DNA of 64,000 nt from Streptomyces viridiviolaceus (GTDB lineage Bacteria > Actinomycetota > Actinomycetes > Streptomycetales > Streptomycetaceae). Below are positions 1 through 8,476 of the stretch, piece after piece. Position numbers and translations under genes: made by a program. The stretch spans positions 1-64,000 of the forward strand of contig NZ_BMWA01000013.1 of assembly GCF_014650995.1 (NCBI RefSeq). Reading direction: 5' to 3'. The notes under the pieces are model-generated. The model had not been told where the DNA came from. It saw only the letters and a program-made list of their open reading frames with translations, and did no database searches. Every line of letters starts with the position of its first letter. The stretch's first letter is position 1.

Positions 1-118
1 ACACGCCGTTGATCACCTGCCGGTGATCCCGCCACGGACGACCACGACCGTCAACACCAGGCAGCAGGGGCGCTATCTGCTCCCACGCCTCATCCGTCAA
101 CTCACCACGACCCACCAC
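1..118 (-). mobile_element. IS5-family transposase N-terminus (partial)
   Basis: The reverse strand reads from a GTG at 118 towards position 1 and off the window. The frame encodes LTDEAWEQIAPLLP, then GRGRPWRDHRQVINGV. This is the DUF4096-type N-terminal segment that begins IS5-family (IS1647/IS112-like) transposases of Streptomyces. Only about 39 codons are present, so I cannot tell whether the element is intact outside the window. The sequence between 118 and about 165 (containing GGGCCTGTTGGGG) is probably the element's end and terminal inverted repeat, but the partner repeat lies outside. No ribosome-binding site is obvious. Confidence 0.75.
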
Positions 119-182
119 AAGATCAATTATCAGACAGTGCCTAGGGCCTGTTGGGGAAGTCAGATGGTGAGAGGCTTCACGG

Positions 183-599
183 CTACTCGTACTCGTCGTC
201 GGGGCAGTCGGTTCGCCGAAGGTGTCCCGAGGCTTCGTGACGCACGGTTCGTGGCAGGGTCACTTCCGTCCAGGCCCCGTCCAGGAGCATCCACACCCCG
301 AAGAGGGCGTCGTTCTCGTTGTGCAGCAAGAGTTGCACTGCATGGGGGCACTTCCATGGCAGCGCCCGTAGCGTTCTGCGCAGTTTCTCCGGGTTGAGGT
401 GGTTGAACGTGCCTGCGGCTACATGACATTCGGCGCCCTGGAGGCTGCCTCCCCAGCGTCCAAGCTGTTGGTCCCCGCTGACCCGTTTCAAGCTACCGCT
501 GCCCAGGCCGGCATTGAAGGTATCGAGACTGACGATGTCCTCCAATACCGCGTCCTCCAGATAACTGAACAGCAGTATGACGTCGGTGAAGTCGCTCAT
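183..599 (-). CDS. Hypothetical protein, 138 aa
   Basis: A complete reading frame starting MSDFTDVILLFSYLED, with a purine-rich GGAAGAG a suitable distance upstream of the ATG. The protein is acidic at both ends and has no signal peptide or membrane segment. The middle contains a WGGSLQGAECHVAAGTFNHL segment and a PWKCP cysteine. I do not recognise the family. It lies directly beside the transposase end and may be accessory DNA. Its amino-acid composition looks like a real protein, unlike the arginine-rich shadow frames around it. Confidence 0.5.
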   Translation of the reverse strand: MSDFTDVILLFSYLEDAVLEDIVSLDTFNAGLGSGSLKRVSGDQQLGRWGGSLQGAECHVAAGTFNHLNPEKLRRTLRALPWKCPHAVQLLLHNENDALFGVWMLLDGAWTEVTLPRTVRHEASGHLRRTDCPDDEYE

Positions 600-646
600 C
601 AGTGATCTCTTCCACGTTGAAGGCCCGGGTCAGCGGGCGCGGTCCT

Positions 647-1094
647 TCACACACTGACCACACCGTTCGTAATTGTGCGGCCTCCTGGACGTTGATCAGC
701 TGCGCCCCGCGCAGGCGGCCGGGCATCGCTCGCCCGGGCTGTCCGGCACCTGAGACCGGGCCGGCCTCCGTACCGCGCCGAGGCACGCGTCCTTGCCGCC
801 GTCTTGACCCGCTCGGCGACGAGCCGCGCGGTGGAGACGTCGGCTGCCCGCCGGTCCCGGGCGAGGCGGTCGGGGCAGTCGGGGCACACCGCCCAGCACG
901 GGGGCGGTCCGGCCGGGGCAGGCGTCTTCGACGCGCACCGGCCACCCGGCGCCGGTCAGCCGCTCGCGTGCAGCGCGGCAGGCAGCAGCATGGAGGGCGC
1001 CAGCGCCTCGGGGGTGGTCGTCCTCGGTGAGGGGCGCAGGGAATCCCTGCCTTCCCACACGGACGCTGTATGCACCGCTGTGCCGCGGGTGCAC
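647..1094 (-). pseudogene. Possible frameshifted ORF with a Cys-pair motif
   Basis: Two overlapping reverse frames each hold part of a plausible protein. The frame starting at 1094 reads MHPRHSGAYSVRV, then ALHAAACRAARERLTGAGWPVRVEDACP, after which it degenerates into arginine/proline-rich text. From about 889 the next frame continues convincingly with VCPDCPDRLARDRRAADVSTA and ARLVAERVKTAARTRA, ending at 647. Joined by one frameshift near 890 they would make a protein of about 148 aa with two Cys-rich patches. I do not recognise the family, and both pieces could be chance frames. The rest of 600-1117 holds no other feature I can support. Confidence 0.28.
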
Positions 1095-1115
1095 GAGAAC
1101 CGCCTCGCGCCAGGC

Positions 1116-1145
1116 TTTGCATGATCATGCGAGATCATGCATACT
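1116..1145 (+). promoter_or_regulatory. ARG-box-like operator overlapping the argG promoter
   Basis: A perfect inverted repeat TGCATGATC (1118-1126) and GATCATGCA (1133-1141) with a 6-nt spacer. GATCATGC is also directly repeated 10 bp apart. This is the shape expected of a Streptomyces ArgR target. A -35-like TTTGCA (1116-1121) and a -10-like CATACT (1140-1145) sit 18 bp apart and would start transcription at about 1152, the argG start codon. ArgR with arginine would therefore occlude RNA polymerase. ArgR identity is inferred from the palindrome and the downstream gene. Confidence 0.65.
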
Positions 1146-1151
1146 CTTCCT

Positions 1152-2597
1152 ATGTCAAAGGTCCTCACCTCCCTTCCCGCCGGCGAGCGCGTCGGCATCG
1201 CCTTCTCGGGCGGCCTCGACACCTCGGTCGCGGTCGCGTGGATGCGGGACAAGGGCGCCGTCCCGTGCACCTACACCGCCGACATCGGTCAGTACGACGA
1301 GCCCGACATCGCCTCGGTGCCCGGCCGTGCGAAGACCTACGGCGCCGAGATCGCGCGCCTGATCGACTGCCGTGCGGCACTGGTCGAGGAGGGCCTGGCC
1401 GCGCTCACCTGCGGGGCGTTCCACATCCGCTCGGGCGGGCGCGCCTACTTCAACACCACGCCGCTCGGCCGCGCCGTCACGGGCACCCTGCTGGTCCGGG
1501 CGATGCTCGAGGACGACGTCCAGATCTGGGGCGACGGCTCGACCTTCAAGGGCAACGACATCGAGCGGTTCTACCGGTACGGTCTGCTCGCCAACCCGCA
1601 CCTGCGGATCTACAAGCCCTGGCTCGACTCCGACTTCGTGACCGAGCTGGGCGGCCGCAAGGAGATGTCGGAGTGGCTCCTCGCCCACGACCTGCCCTAC
1701 CGCGACAGCACGGAGAAGGCGTACTCCACCGACGCCAACATCTGGGGCGCCACGCACGAGGCCAAGACCCTGGAGCACCTGGACACCGGCGTGGAGACCG
1801 TGGAGCCGATCATGGGCGTCCGGTTCTGGGACCCCGAGGTCGAGATCGCCACCGAGGACGTGACGATCGGCTTCGACCAGGGCCGCCCGGTGACGGTCAA
1901 CGGCAAGGAGTTCGCCTCCGCCGTCGACCTCGTCATGGAGGCCAACGCCATCGGCGGCCGACACGGCATGGGCATGTCGGACCAGATCGAAAACCGGATC
2001 ATCGAGGCCAAGAGCCGCGGCATCTACGAGGCGCCCGGCATGGCCCTGCTGCACGCCGCGTACGAGCGCCTGGTCAACGCCATCCACAACGAGGACACCC
2101 TCGCCCAGTACCACAACGAGGGACGGCGCCTGGGCCGGCTGATGTACGAGGGCCGCTGGCTCGACCCGCAGGCGCTGATGATCCGTGAGTCGCTGCAGCG
2201 CTGGGTCGGCGCTGCCGTCACCGGCGAGGTGACGCTGCGCCTGCGGCGCGGTGAGGACTACTCGATCCTCGACACCACCGGCCCGGCGTTCAGCTACCAC
2301 CCGGACAAGCTGTCCATGGAGCGCACCGAGGACTCGGCCTTCGGCCCGGTGGACCGGATCGGCCAGCTCACCATGCGCAACCTGGACATCGCGGACTCGC
2401 GCGCCAAGCTGGAGCAGTACGCCGGGCTCGGCCTGATCGGCGCCGCCGGTCCGGCGATCGGTGCGGCCCAGGCGGCCGCGACCGGGCTGATCGGCGCCAT
2501 GCCGGAGGGCGGCGCCGAGGCCATCGCCTCGCGCGGCGAGGTCTCCGGTGACGACGAGATGCTGGACCGCGCCGCCATGGAGTTCGGCACGGACTGA
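1152..2597 (+). CDS. argG: Argininosuccinate synthase
   Basis: Joins citrulline and aspartate with ATP to give argininosuccinate, the penultimate step of arginine synthesis, in the cytoplasm. The N-terminus MSKVLTSLPAGERVGIAFSG continues into GGLDTSVAVAWM, the N-type ATP-pyrophosphatase loop. At 481 aa the protein belongs to the long ArgG class rather than the roughly 400-aa class. I chose the ATG at 1152 over an in-frame ATG at 1137 because it gives the family's normal N-terminus. There is no Shine-Dalgarno before either, and the promoter elements place the transcript start at about 1152, so the mRNA is probably leaderless. It stands alone, without other arg genes, and is followed by a strong terminator. 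Confidence 0.96.
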   Translation: MSKVLTSLPAGERVGIAFSGGLDTSVAVAWMRDKGAVPCTYTADIGQYDEPDIASVPGRAKTYGAEIARLIDCRAALVEEGLAALTCGAFHIRSGGRAYFNTTPLGRAVTGTLLVRAMLEDDVQIWGDGSTFKGNDIERFYRYGLLANPHLRIYKPWLDSDFVTELGGRKEMSEWLLAHDLPYRDSTEKAYSTDANIWGATHEAKTLEHLDTGVETVEPIMGVRFWDPEVEIATEDVTIGFDQGRPVTVNGKEFASAVDLVMEANAIGGRHGMGMSDQIENRIIEAKSRGIYEAPGMALLHAAYERLVNAIHNEDTLAQYHNEGRRLGRLMYEGRWLDPQALMIRESLQRWVGAAVTGEVTLRLRRGEDYSILDTTGPAFSYHPDKLSMERTEDSAFGPVDRIGQLTMRNLDIADSRAKLEQYAGLGLIGAAGPAIGAAQAAATGLIGAMPEGGAEAIASRGEVSGDDEMLDRAAMEFGTD

Positions 2598-2620
2598 CCG
2601 TCCGCCGCTCCCGGGAGCAG

Positions 2621-2660
2621 AAGGCCGGCTCGACCCCCACGGGTGTCGAGCCGGCCTTTT
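2621..2660 (+). terminator. Intrinsic terminator of argG
   Basis: A perfect 14-bp stem, AAGGCCGGCTCGAC (2621-2634) and GTCGAGCCGGCCTT (2645-2658), with a 10-nt loop and a short T run, begins 24 bp after the argG stop codon. Confidence 0.9.
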
Positions 2661-2776
2661 CGTCGGTCCCGGGGCGCCGCTTCGATCACGGAGCGAGGTT
2701 CGACCGTTTTTCGTCCGGCCGGGGATTGCATGGCGGGGAGGTCGTCCGCGCAGCCGCTCATGTCTGGAGGGCATCC

Positions 2777-4225
2777 GTGCCTGGAACCACCGAAGTGCTG
2801 GTCGTGGGTGCCGGTCCCACGGGTCTGATGCTCGCCGGTGACCTGGCCGCGGCAGGCGTCCGCGTCACGGTTCTGGAGCGTCGCGCCCGCACCTCGCAGC
2901 TGACCCGTGCGTTCGCGGTGCACGCCCGCACCCTCGAGCTGCTGGACGCGCGCGGGGTCGCCGGTGAACTCGTCGCCACCGGCGTCCGGATCGGCAGGCT
3001 CCAGATGGTCGGAAGCGCCCAGCTCGACCTGGCCCGGCTGCCGAGCGGGTTCCCGTACATGCTGCTGACGCCGCAGTACGAGACCGAGGCGGTGCTGCAC
3101 GGGCGCGCCAAGGCCCTCGGCGCCGACGTGGTGACCGGCACCGAGGTCACCGGCCTGAGGCAGGACGCGGACGGGGTCACCCTGTCCGTGCGCCGGCCCG
3201 ACGGTACGCGGGGCACGTTGCGTGCGGGCTACGCGGTCGGCGCCGACGGTATGAACAGCGTCGTGCGCGAGGCGCTGGGCCTGCCCTTTCCCGGCCGGGC
3301 CGCGCTGCGCTCGGTGATGCTCGCCGACGTCCGCCTGGCGGCGCCGCAGGCCATGCCGGTGGCGAACGCCGTACGGGAGGGGATCGCCTTCGTCTCCCCG
3401 CTGGGTGACGGCTGGCACCGGGTCGTCGCGTGGGACCGCGGCAGGCAGATGCCCGTCGACGCGCCCCTCACCCTCGACGACGTGCGCACGATCACCCTCA
3501 AGGCGCTCGGGACCGACTTCGGCATGCACGACCCGCGGTGGCTGTCGCGCTTCCAGACCGACGAGCGCCAGGCTCCGCGGTACCGGCTCGGCCGGGTGTT
3601 CCTCGCTGGTGACGCCGCGCACGTGCACTCGCCGGCCGGAGGGCAGGGGATGAACACCGGCCTGCAGGACGCCGCCAACCTCGCCTGGCGGCTGGCCGCG
3701 GCGGTGCGGGGGTGGGCGCCGGAGGGGCTGCTCGACGGGTACGAGAGCGAGCGGCACCCGATCGGCCGGACGGTCATCCGGGACAGCGGCAGGATGATGC
3801 GGATGGCGCTGGTCCATTCACCCGTGGTGCGCGCCGTCGTGAACGCGGCGTCGCACGCCGCCGTCGCGGTCCCGCCCCTTGCCGACCGTCTGGCGGCCAA
3901 GGCCACGGGGCTCTCCATCGCCTACCCGGCGCCGCCCGGGAGCCACCGCCTCGCCGGCAGGCGCGCCCCCGATCTGGAGCTGGCCCGGGGCCCGGGCGAC
4001 GCGAGGCGTCTCTACGAGGCGCTGCGCTCCTGCCGGTTCGTGCTCGTCGGCCGGCACGCGGCGCCGACGGGCTGGTCCGGACGGCTGGTCACCGCCGCCC
4101 CGGCCGGTCCCGAGGCCCCGGCGACGCTGCTGGTGCGGCCGGACGGGTACGTCGCCTGGGCCTCGGACGGCGACGACCGCGACGCCGTGACGGCCGCCCT
4201 GAGGGCCTGGGCGGGGCCCCGGTAG
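2777..4225 (+). CDS. FAD-dependent aromatic monooxygenase (PheA/TfdB-type)
   Basis: A class A flavoprotein hydroxylase that uses NAD(P)H and O2 to oxygenate an aromatic or polyketide substrate, which I cannot identify. Visible motifs are the N-terminal FAD-binding GAGPTG (residues 11-16), an ADGMNSVVR stretch matching the family's DG motif, and GDAAHVHSPAGGQGMNTGLQDA-type FAD-ribityl binding around D279. A C-terminal thioredoxin-like extension ends with LLVRPDGYVAWAS, as in PgaE/RdmE-like hydroxylases. I placed the start at the GTG at 2777 because TGGAGG lies 6 nt upstream; the longer frame adds 17 residues unrelated to the family. It is monocistronic between the argG terminator and the conservon. 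No biosynthetic partner is adjacent. Confidence 0.88.
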   Translation: MPGTTEVLVVGAGPTGLMLAGDLAAAGVRVTVLERRARTSQLTRAFAVHARTLELLDARGVAGELVATGVRIGRLQMVGSAQLDLARLPSGFPYMLLTPQYETEAVLHGRAKALGADVVTGTEVTGLRQDADGVTLSVRRPDGTRGTLRAGYAVGADGMNSVVREALGLPFPGRAALRSVMLADVRLAAPQAMPVANAVREGIAFVSPLGDGWHRVVAWDRGRQMPVDAPLTLDDVRTITLKALGTDFGMHDPRWLSRFQTDERQAPRYRLGRVFLAGDAAHVHSPAGGQGMNTGLQDAANLAWRLAAAVRGWAPEGLLDGYESERHPIGRTVIRDSGRMMRMALVHSPVVRAVVNAASHAAVAVPPLADRLAAKATGLSIAYPAPPGSHRLAGRRAPDLELARGPGDARRLYEALRSCRFVLVGRHAAPTGWSGRLVTAAPAGPEAPATLLVRPDGYVAWASDGDDRDAVTAALRAWAGPR

Positions 4226-4328
4226 GCGTGGACGCCGGCGTCCGTGGCGGGACGTCACCGAGAACCGGGCACAGGTGCTCCCAACTGGTCTTGTCCGTAA
4301 ACATCTTGACGTAAATTCAGCCGATCAT

Positions 4329-4347
4329 GCGGTGATACGATCACCGC
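4329..4347 (+). promoter_or_regulatory. Palindrome upstream of the conservon
   Basis: GCGGTGA (4329-4335) and TCACCGC (4341-4347) form a perfect inverted repeat with a 5-nt spacer, about 145 bp before cvnA. A TTGACG at 4306-4311 lies just upstream, but I see no -10 at normal spacing. It could be an operator or part of the promoter of the cvn operon. Nothing else stands out in 4226-4492. Confidence 0.4.
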
Positions 4348-4492
4348 GTTTGCGGAGCGGTCGGATGGGTGAAAGACGGCATCCCCGACTTCGGTGACGG
4401 CCCGGGCAGCAACCCCCGTGCGGGCGGTCCGCCGGACCGCCCGCACGGACGGGAATTCAGCAAGCCGGCGTCAGTCGCCCGAAGAGAGTCTT

Positions 4493-5668
4493 ATGACGGA
4501 ATACATAGGGAACCCACTGCTCTGGGCCCTTCTCGTCGCCCTTGTCGCCGCGGTCGCGCTCATCATCCGCCAGCGCAGGGCAGCACGGGCTCTGCGGCAG
4601 GAGGTCCAGGGCCTCAAGGACCATTACGCGGAGCTGGAGAGCGATTACGGAAAGTCGGTGCAGGCGGCTCAGGAGCGGGCCGAGGACGAGACGAAGACCG
4701 TCCTGAAATCCGCCATGCGGACACTTCAGGGTCTCGCGGCCGAACAGCAACTGGTGCTCTCCCGGCTGCAGACCAAGTACGGCGACTCCGCCATGCTGCA
4801 GGACCTGCTGGAGATCGACCACACGAACTCGCAGTTCGGCCGGCGCGCCCAGTCCATCGCGGTCCTGTGCGACGGCTGGCTGGGGGGCCGGCGCGACACC
4901 GCGTCGGTGTACGACGTGGTCCGCAGCGCGCAGGGACGCATCCGGCACTTCCGCCGGGTGGAGATCCTCTCCCAGGTCGACTTCGGCATCACCAGCCGGG
5001 CCGTCGAGCCCGTGGCCCTGGCCCTCGCCGAGCTGCTGGACAACGCCACCAGTTACTCCAGTCCGGACACCGTCGTCGAGATCAACATCCGGACCGTCCC
5101 CAAGGGCATCTGCGTCGTCGTGGACGACGCCGGTGTCGGCATGAGCGACGAGGAACGCGCCCGCGCCGAGAAGCTGCTCGCCAGTGACCGCGCCTCGGGC
5201 GTGGCGGGGCTCGGAAATCCGCCGCAGTTCGGCTTCGCCGTGATCGGTGTGCTGTGCGAGCGATTCGGCTTCGAGGTGTCGGTGGACTCGTCCTCCCCCT
5301 ACGGAGGTGTGCGCGCGGTCGTCCTGCTGCCGCACGAGCTGCTCACCAGCATGCCGGATAAGAAGGCACCGGCCCCGGCCGTCCGGGCGGCGGCGGTACC
5401 CGGCCTGGACGGTGGGCCCGAGGCCGCCGCGCTCGCCCCGTCCCCGACCGCCGACGGCCTTCCCCGGCGGCGTCGCAAGCGGCCGATGGCCATCGTGCCC
5501 GGCAGCGACCCGGCCCCGCGGCCCGCGGGCCGCTCCGATTCCGAGCAGGCGCAGGTCATGGGTGCCTTCCAGCGGGGCACGCAGTCCGGCCGGGCAGCAC
5601 GGCCGGAGGCCGGGGACCGGACGAGCAGTACACCTGGTGCAAGCAGCGAAGGACATGAGGTCTCGTGA
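4493..5668 (+). CDS. cvnA: Conservon sensor-like ATPase CvnA
   Basis: First gene of a conserved actinomycete operon in which a histidine-kinase-like membrane protein works with a roadblock protein, a DUF742 protein and a small GTPase, in a way compared with eukaryotic GPCR/G-protein complexes. The 391-aa protein has one N-terminal membrane helix (residues about 8-25), a coiled-coil-prone linker to about 80, and an HATPase_c domain with ELLDNATSYSSP (N box) and DDAGVGM (G1). There is no extracellular sensor domain and no clear phospho-acceptor His box. The proline/arginine-rich tail is probably disordered. The ATG at 4493 follows GAAGAGAG. The reading frame continues 99 nt upstream without family-like sequence. 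It overlaps cvnB by 4 nt. Confidence 0.92.
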   Translation: MTEYIGNPLLWALLVALVAAVALIIRQRRAARALRQEVQGLKDHYAELESDYGKSVQAAQERAEDETKTVLKSAMRTLQGLAAEQQLVLSRLQTKYGDSAMLQDLLEIDHTNSQFGRRAQSIAVLCDGWLGGRRDTASVYDVVRSAQGRIRHFRRVEILSQVDFGITSRAVEPVALALAELLDNATSYSSPDTVVEINIRTVPKGICVVVDDAGVGMSDEERARAEKLLASDRASGVAGLGNPPQFGFAVIGVLCERFGFEVSVDSSSPYGGVRAVVLLPHELLTSMPDKKAPAPAVRAAAVPGLDGGPEAAALAPSPTADGLPRRRRKRPMAIVPGSDPAPRPAGRSDSEQAQVMGAFQRGTQSGRAARPEAGDRTSSTPGASSEGHEVS

Positions 5669-6066
5669 ACGACGATCTGTCATGGATGCTCGACAGCGCC
5701 CTGGAGATTCCCGGGGCCCTGCACGCGGTCCTGATCTCCGCCGACGGTCTGCTGATGGCCCGGACGAAGGACTTCGACAGGGACGACGCGGACCGGGTTG
5801 CCGCCGCGATGAGCGGCGTGCAGTCGCTCAGCCGCACCCTGGGGTTCTTCTGTGAGGACCCCGCCCAGCGGTGGCGGCAGACCCTGGTCGAGTTCGACGG
5901 CGGCTGGGTGTTCCTGATCTCCGCCGGTGAGGGCGCCTACCTGGGTGTCTCCGCCTCCCCCGAGGTCGACATGGCGGACATCACCTTCCGGATGCAGCAG
6001 CTCGTCTCCCAGCTCGGCAAGAGGCTGACGACCCCGCCCCGCGAGAACCTCGGCACCCGCTCATGA
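5665..6066 (+). CDS. cvnB: Roadblock/LC7 protein CvnB
   Basis: A 133-aa roadblock/LC7-fold protein (DLSWMLDSALEIPGALHAVL start, ISADGLLMA core). In the RarA-E conservon this component binds the GTPase and DUF742 partners and may act in nucleotide exchange or hydrolysis, as MglB does for MglA. The GTG start overlaps the cvnA stop (GTGA), which indicates translational coupling. There are no membrane segments. The C-terminal tail after residue 110 is likely flexible. Confidence 0.93.
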   Translation: MNDDLSWMLDSALEIPGALHAVLISADGLLMARTKDFDRDDADRVAAAMSGVQSLSRTLGFFCEDPAQRWRQTLVEFDGGWVFLISAGEGAYLGVSASPEVDMADITFRMQQLVSQLGKRLTTPPRENLGTRS

Positions 6067-6440
6067 CCGGCCAGGACGCCTGGGAGCCGGAGGCCGCCGA
6101 ATTAGTGCGGCCGTACGTCATCACCAAGGGACGCGACCTGCCCGACGAGGAGCAGCTGTCCCTCATCACCCTGGTCACCGCGTCCGCCGACCGGACACAG
6201 CGGCCGACCAGGCTGTCCCCCGAGGAGCAGAGCCTGCTGGACCTCTGCTCCGCCGGCTACCTCTCGGTCGCCGAGCTGGCCGGACACACCCGGTTCCCGC
6301 TGGGGGTGGTACGGATCCTGCTGGCATCGCTCACGGAGGGCGGCTACCTCGTCACCCGCCCGCCGGTGGCGCGTGCCCGCCTCGCCGACAAGGAGATCCT
6401 GGAGGAGGTGCTCAATGGTCTCCGCGCCAAGTTTGGATGA
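6063..6440 (+). CDS. cvnC: DUF742 protein CvnC
   Basis: A 125-aa DUF742 protein. The N-terminal part contains LVRPYVITKGRD, and a winged-helix-like C-terminal half contains LCSAGYLSVAELAGHTRFPLGVVRILL-type helices, truncated here for brevity. In other conservons this protein associates with CvnB and CvnD at the membrane. Its ATG overlaps the cvnB stop (ATGA), and its 3' end overlaps the start of cvnD by 26 nt, so the four proteins are likely made in fixed proportion. Confidence 0.92.
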   Translation: MTGQDAWEPEAAELVRPYVITKGRDLPDEEQLSLITLVTASADRTQRPTRLSPEEQSLLDLCSAGYLSVAELAGHTRFPLGVVRILLASLTEGGYLVTRPPVARARLADKEILEEVLNGLRAKFG

Positions 6441-7008
6441 GCAGGCCTACGTTCGCGGCGGGGAGACCCAGACCGCGGTGAAGATCCTCGTCGTCGGGCA
6501 CTTCGCGGTGGGCAAGACCACCTTCATCGGGTCCATCTCCGAGATCGAGCCGCTCTCCACCGAGGAGACGATGACCCAGGCCGCCGAGTCGGTCGACGAT
6601 CTCAAGGGTGTCCAGGGCAAGACCACGACGACGGTCGCCATGGACTTCGGCCGCCTCACCATCAGCGACCGCGTCGTGCTCTACCTCTTCGGAACGCCGG
6701 GCCAGCAGCGCTTCGTGCAGATGTGGGAGGACATGGCCCGTGGGGCGCTCGGAGCCCTCGTGCTGGTCGATCCCGAGCGACTGGCGGACTCCTTCCCCGT
6801 GATCGACCTGATCGAGCACTACGGGCTCGACTACGCCATCGCCGTCAACCACTTCGACGGTGCGCCGCCCCGCGACGAACGAGCGCTGCGCGAAGCACTG
6901 GACCTGCTCGACGACACCCCCGTCGTCACCTGCGACGCCCGCGACGAGAGGTCCTCGGCCGCGGCACTTACCACTCTGGTCCGCTACTTGCTGGACCGCT
7001 CCCGCTAG
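6415..7008 (+). CDS. cvnD: Small GTP-binding protein CvnD
   Basis: A 197-aa Ras-like GTPase of the conservon, the proposed G protein of the complex. The P-loop GHFAVGKTT is at residues about 28-36. A switch/G3 region contains LFGTPGQQRFVQMWEDM, with GTPG in place of the usual DxxG, which is normal for this family. NHFDG serves as the NKxD-like specificity motif. I put the start at the ATG at 6415, preceded by GGAGGAGG, inside the end of cvnC. An earlier in-frame start at 6373 only adds sequence that is cvnC read out of frame. The P450 gene follows after 15 nt. Confidence 0.93.
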   Translation: MVSAPSLDEQAYVRGGETQTAVKILVVGHFAVGKTTFIGSISEIEPLSTEETMTQAAESVDDLKGVQGKTTTTVAMDFGRLTISDRVVLYLFGTPGQQRFVQMWEDMARGALGALVLVDPERLADSFPVIDLIEHYGLDYAIAVNHFDGAPPRDERALREALDLLDDTPVVTCDARDERSSAAALTTLVRYLLDRSR

Positions 7009-7023
7009 GAACTGAGAGCAGAC

Positions 7024-8373
7024 ATGGACGCTCACGACACGGCCCCGGTGCCTCCCCCGGGGTGCCCGGCCCACGGCTCCGGCGGCCGCGTGCCGCTGTA
7101 CGGGCCGGAGTTCGCCGCCGCCCCGCAGGAGTACTACGAGTACCTGCGCCACTACGGGCCCGCCGCGCCCGTCGAACTCGCTCCGGGTGTGGAGGCGACG
7201 CTGGTCACCGACTACGCGGCGGCTCTCCAGATGCTGCAGGACTCGGGTGCCTTCCGCAAGGACGCGCGTCGCTGGCGGGCGTTCAACGAGGGCAAGGTGG
7301 GCCCGGACAGCCCGGTCGCCCCGCTGCTGGCCTACCGGCCCAACTGCATGTTCGCCGACGGCGCCGACCACCTGAGGCTGCGTCAGGCGGTCACCGACAG
7401 CATGGCGCGCGTGGACACCCGCCGGCTGAGCCGCAGCACCGAGCAGATCTCCGGTTACCTCATCTCGCAGTTCAGCGCCCGAGGCTCGGCCGACCTGCTC
7501 GGCGACTACGCCAAGCAGCTGCCGCTGTTCGTGTTCAACGAACTCTTCGGCTGCCCCGCCGACATCGGCGACCGGGTGCTCTTCGGCATCTCCGGCATGT
7601 TCGACGGGATCAACGCCGACAAGGCCACCGAGGTGCTGTTCCAGGCCGTGGGCGAGCTGGTCGCACTGAAGCGCTCCAAGCCCGGGGACGACGTCACCTC
7701 CTGGCTGATGCGGCATCAGGCCGCGCTCTCCGACGAGGAGATGGTCCACCAGCTCGCGCTGCTGCTGGGGGCGGGCGCGGAACCGCTGCGCAACCTCATC
7801 GGCAACACGTTGCACCGGCTCCTCACCAACGACCGGTACGCCCGCGAGGGCGGTCTGATCGACGAGGCCCTCGACGACACGCTGTGGGAGAACCCGCCCA
7901 TGTCGAACTACGCGCCGCACTACCCGGCCGCCGACATGGAGTTCGCCGGACAGCAGCTGCAGGCGGGCGACCTGGTGCTGGTCAGCTTCGCCGCGGCCAA
8001 CACCGGCCCCGCCCTCAAGGCCTCGCGCCAGGCCGGCAGCAACCGCGCTCACCTGGCGTGGAGTGCCGGTCCGCACGCCTGCCCGTCCAAGGAGCCGGCC
8101 CGGCACATCACGGTCACCGCCATCGAGAACCTGCTCAACGAGCTGCCCGATGTCGAGCTCGCCGTCCCCGAGGACAGCCTGACGTGGCGGCCGGGTCCCT
8201 TCAACCGGGCACTGGCCACGCTCCCGGCCCGCTTCACCCCGGTGCAGCCCACGCGGCGGCCGGGAGCACAGTCGGACACCACGGCGTCCGCGCACGAGAA
8301 GCCGGGCGGCTCCGCGCGCACGCACGAACGGACCGGCCTGTGGAGCCAGTTCCTGAACTGGCTCACGAGGTGA
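7024..8373 (+). CDS. cvnE: Cytochrome P450 of the conservon (CYP157-like, CvnE)
   Basis: A 449-aa P450 that closes the cvn operon, as P450 genes do in several conservons. The heme ligand is Cys353 in SAGPHACPSKEPAR, a variant of FxxGxHxCxG. The K-helix ExxR motif, otherwise nearly universal, is replaced by D285-T-L-W288. The I helix reads LLGAGAEPLRNLI and lacks the usual AGxxT threonine. Loss of ExxR is known in the CYP157 family, so this is probably a member and not a sequencing error. The N-terminal NGxP-like and C-helix regions are otherwise typical. A tail from about residue 410 (THERTGLWSQFLNWLTR) may be amphipathic and membrane-associating. The substrate is unknown, and a regulatory rather than catalytic role is possible. 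Confidence 0.9.
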   Translation: MDAHDTAPVPPPGCPAHGSGGRVPLYGPEFAAAPQEYYEYLRHYGPAAPVELAPGVEATLVTDYAAALQMLQDSGAFRKDARRWRAFNEGKVGPDSPVAPLLAYRPNCMFADGADHLRLRQAVTDSMARVDTRRLSRSTEQISGYLISQFSARGSADLLGDYAKQLPLFVFNELFGCPADIGDRVLFGISGMFDGINADKATEVLFQAVGELVALKRSKPGDDVTSWLMRHQAALSDEEMVHQLALLLGAGAEPLRNLIGNTLHRLLTNDRYAREGGLIDEALDDTLWENPPMSNYAPHYPAADMEFAGQQLQAGDLVLVSFAAANTGPALKASRQAGSNRAHLAWSAGPHACPSKEPARHITVTAIENLLNELPDVELAVPEDSLTWRPGPFNRALATLPARFTPVQPTRRPGAQSDTTASAHEKPGGSARTHERTGLWSQFLNWLTR

Positions 8374-8430
8374 TGCTTGTAACACCTGCCCAACCAGCCC
8401 CTTTCGCATGAAGGTTCAACGGCAGGGGTA

Positions 8431-8459
8431 GTCAGCAACGCGGTATTCGAGTTGCTGAC
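8431..8459 (+). promoter_or_regulatory. Inverted repeat upstream of the leader ORF
   Basis: GTCAGCAAC (8431-8439) and GTTGCTGAC (8451-8459) form a perfect 9-bp inverted repeat with an 11-nt spacer, ending 18 bp before the short ORF. It could be an operator for the prenyltransferase unit or an RNA stem that terminates cvn transcription. There is no T run. Confidence 0.55.
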
Positions 8460-8476
8460 GAAGAAAGGGAGGTGCC

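Noticed and set aside
1137..1151. argG start at the ATG at 1137
   Set aside because: It adds MHTLP before the family's usual MSKVLTSLPAGERV and would lie inside the operator, upstream of the predicted transcript start.
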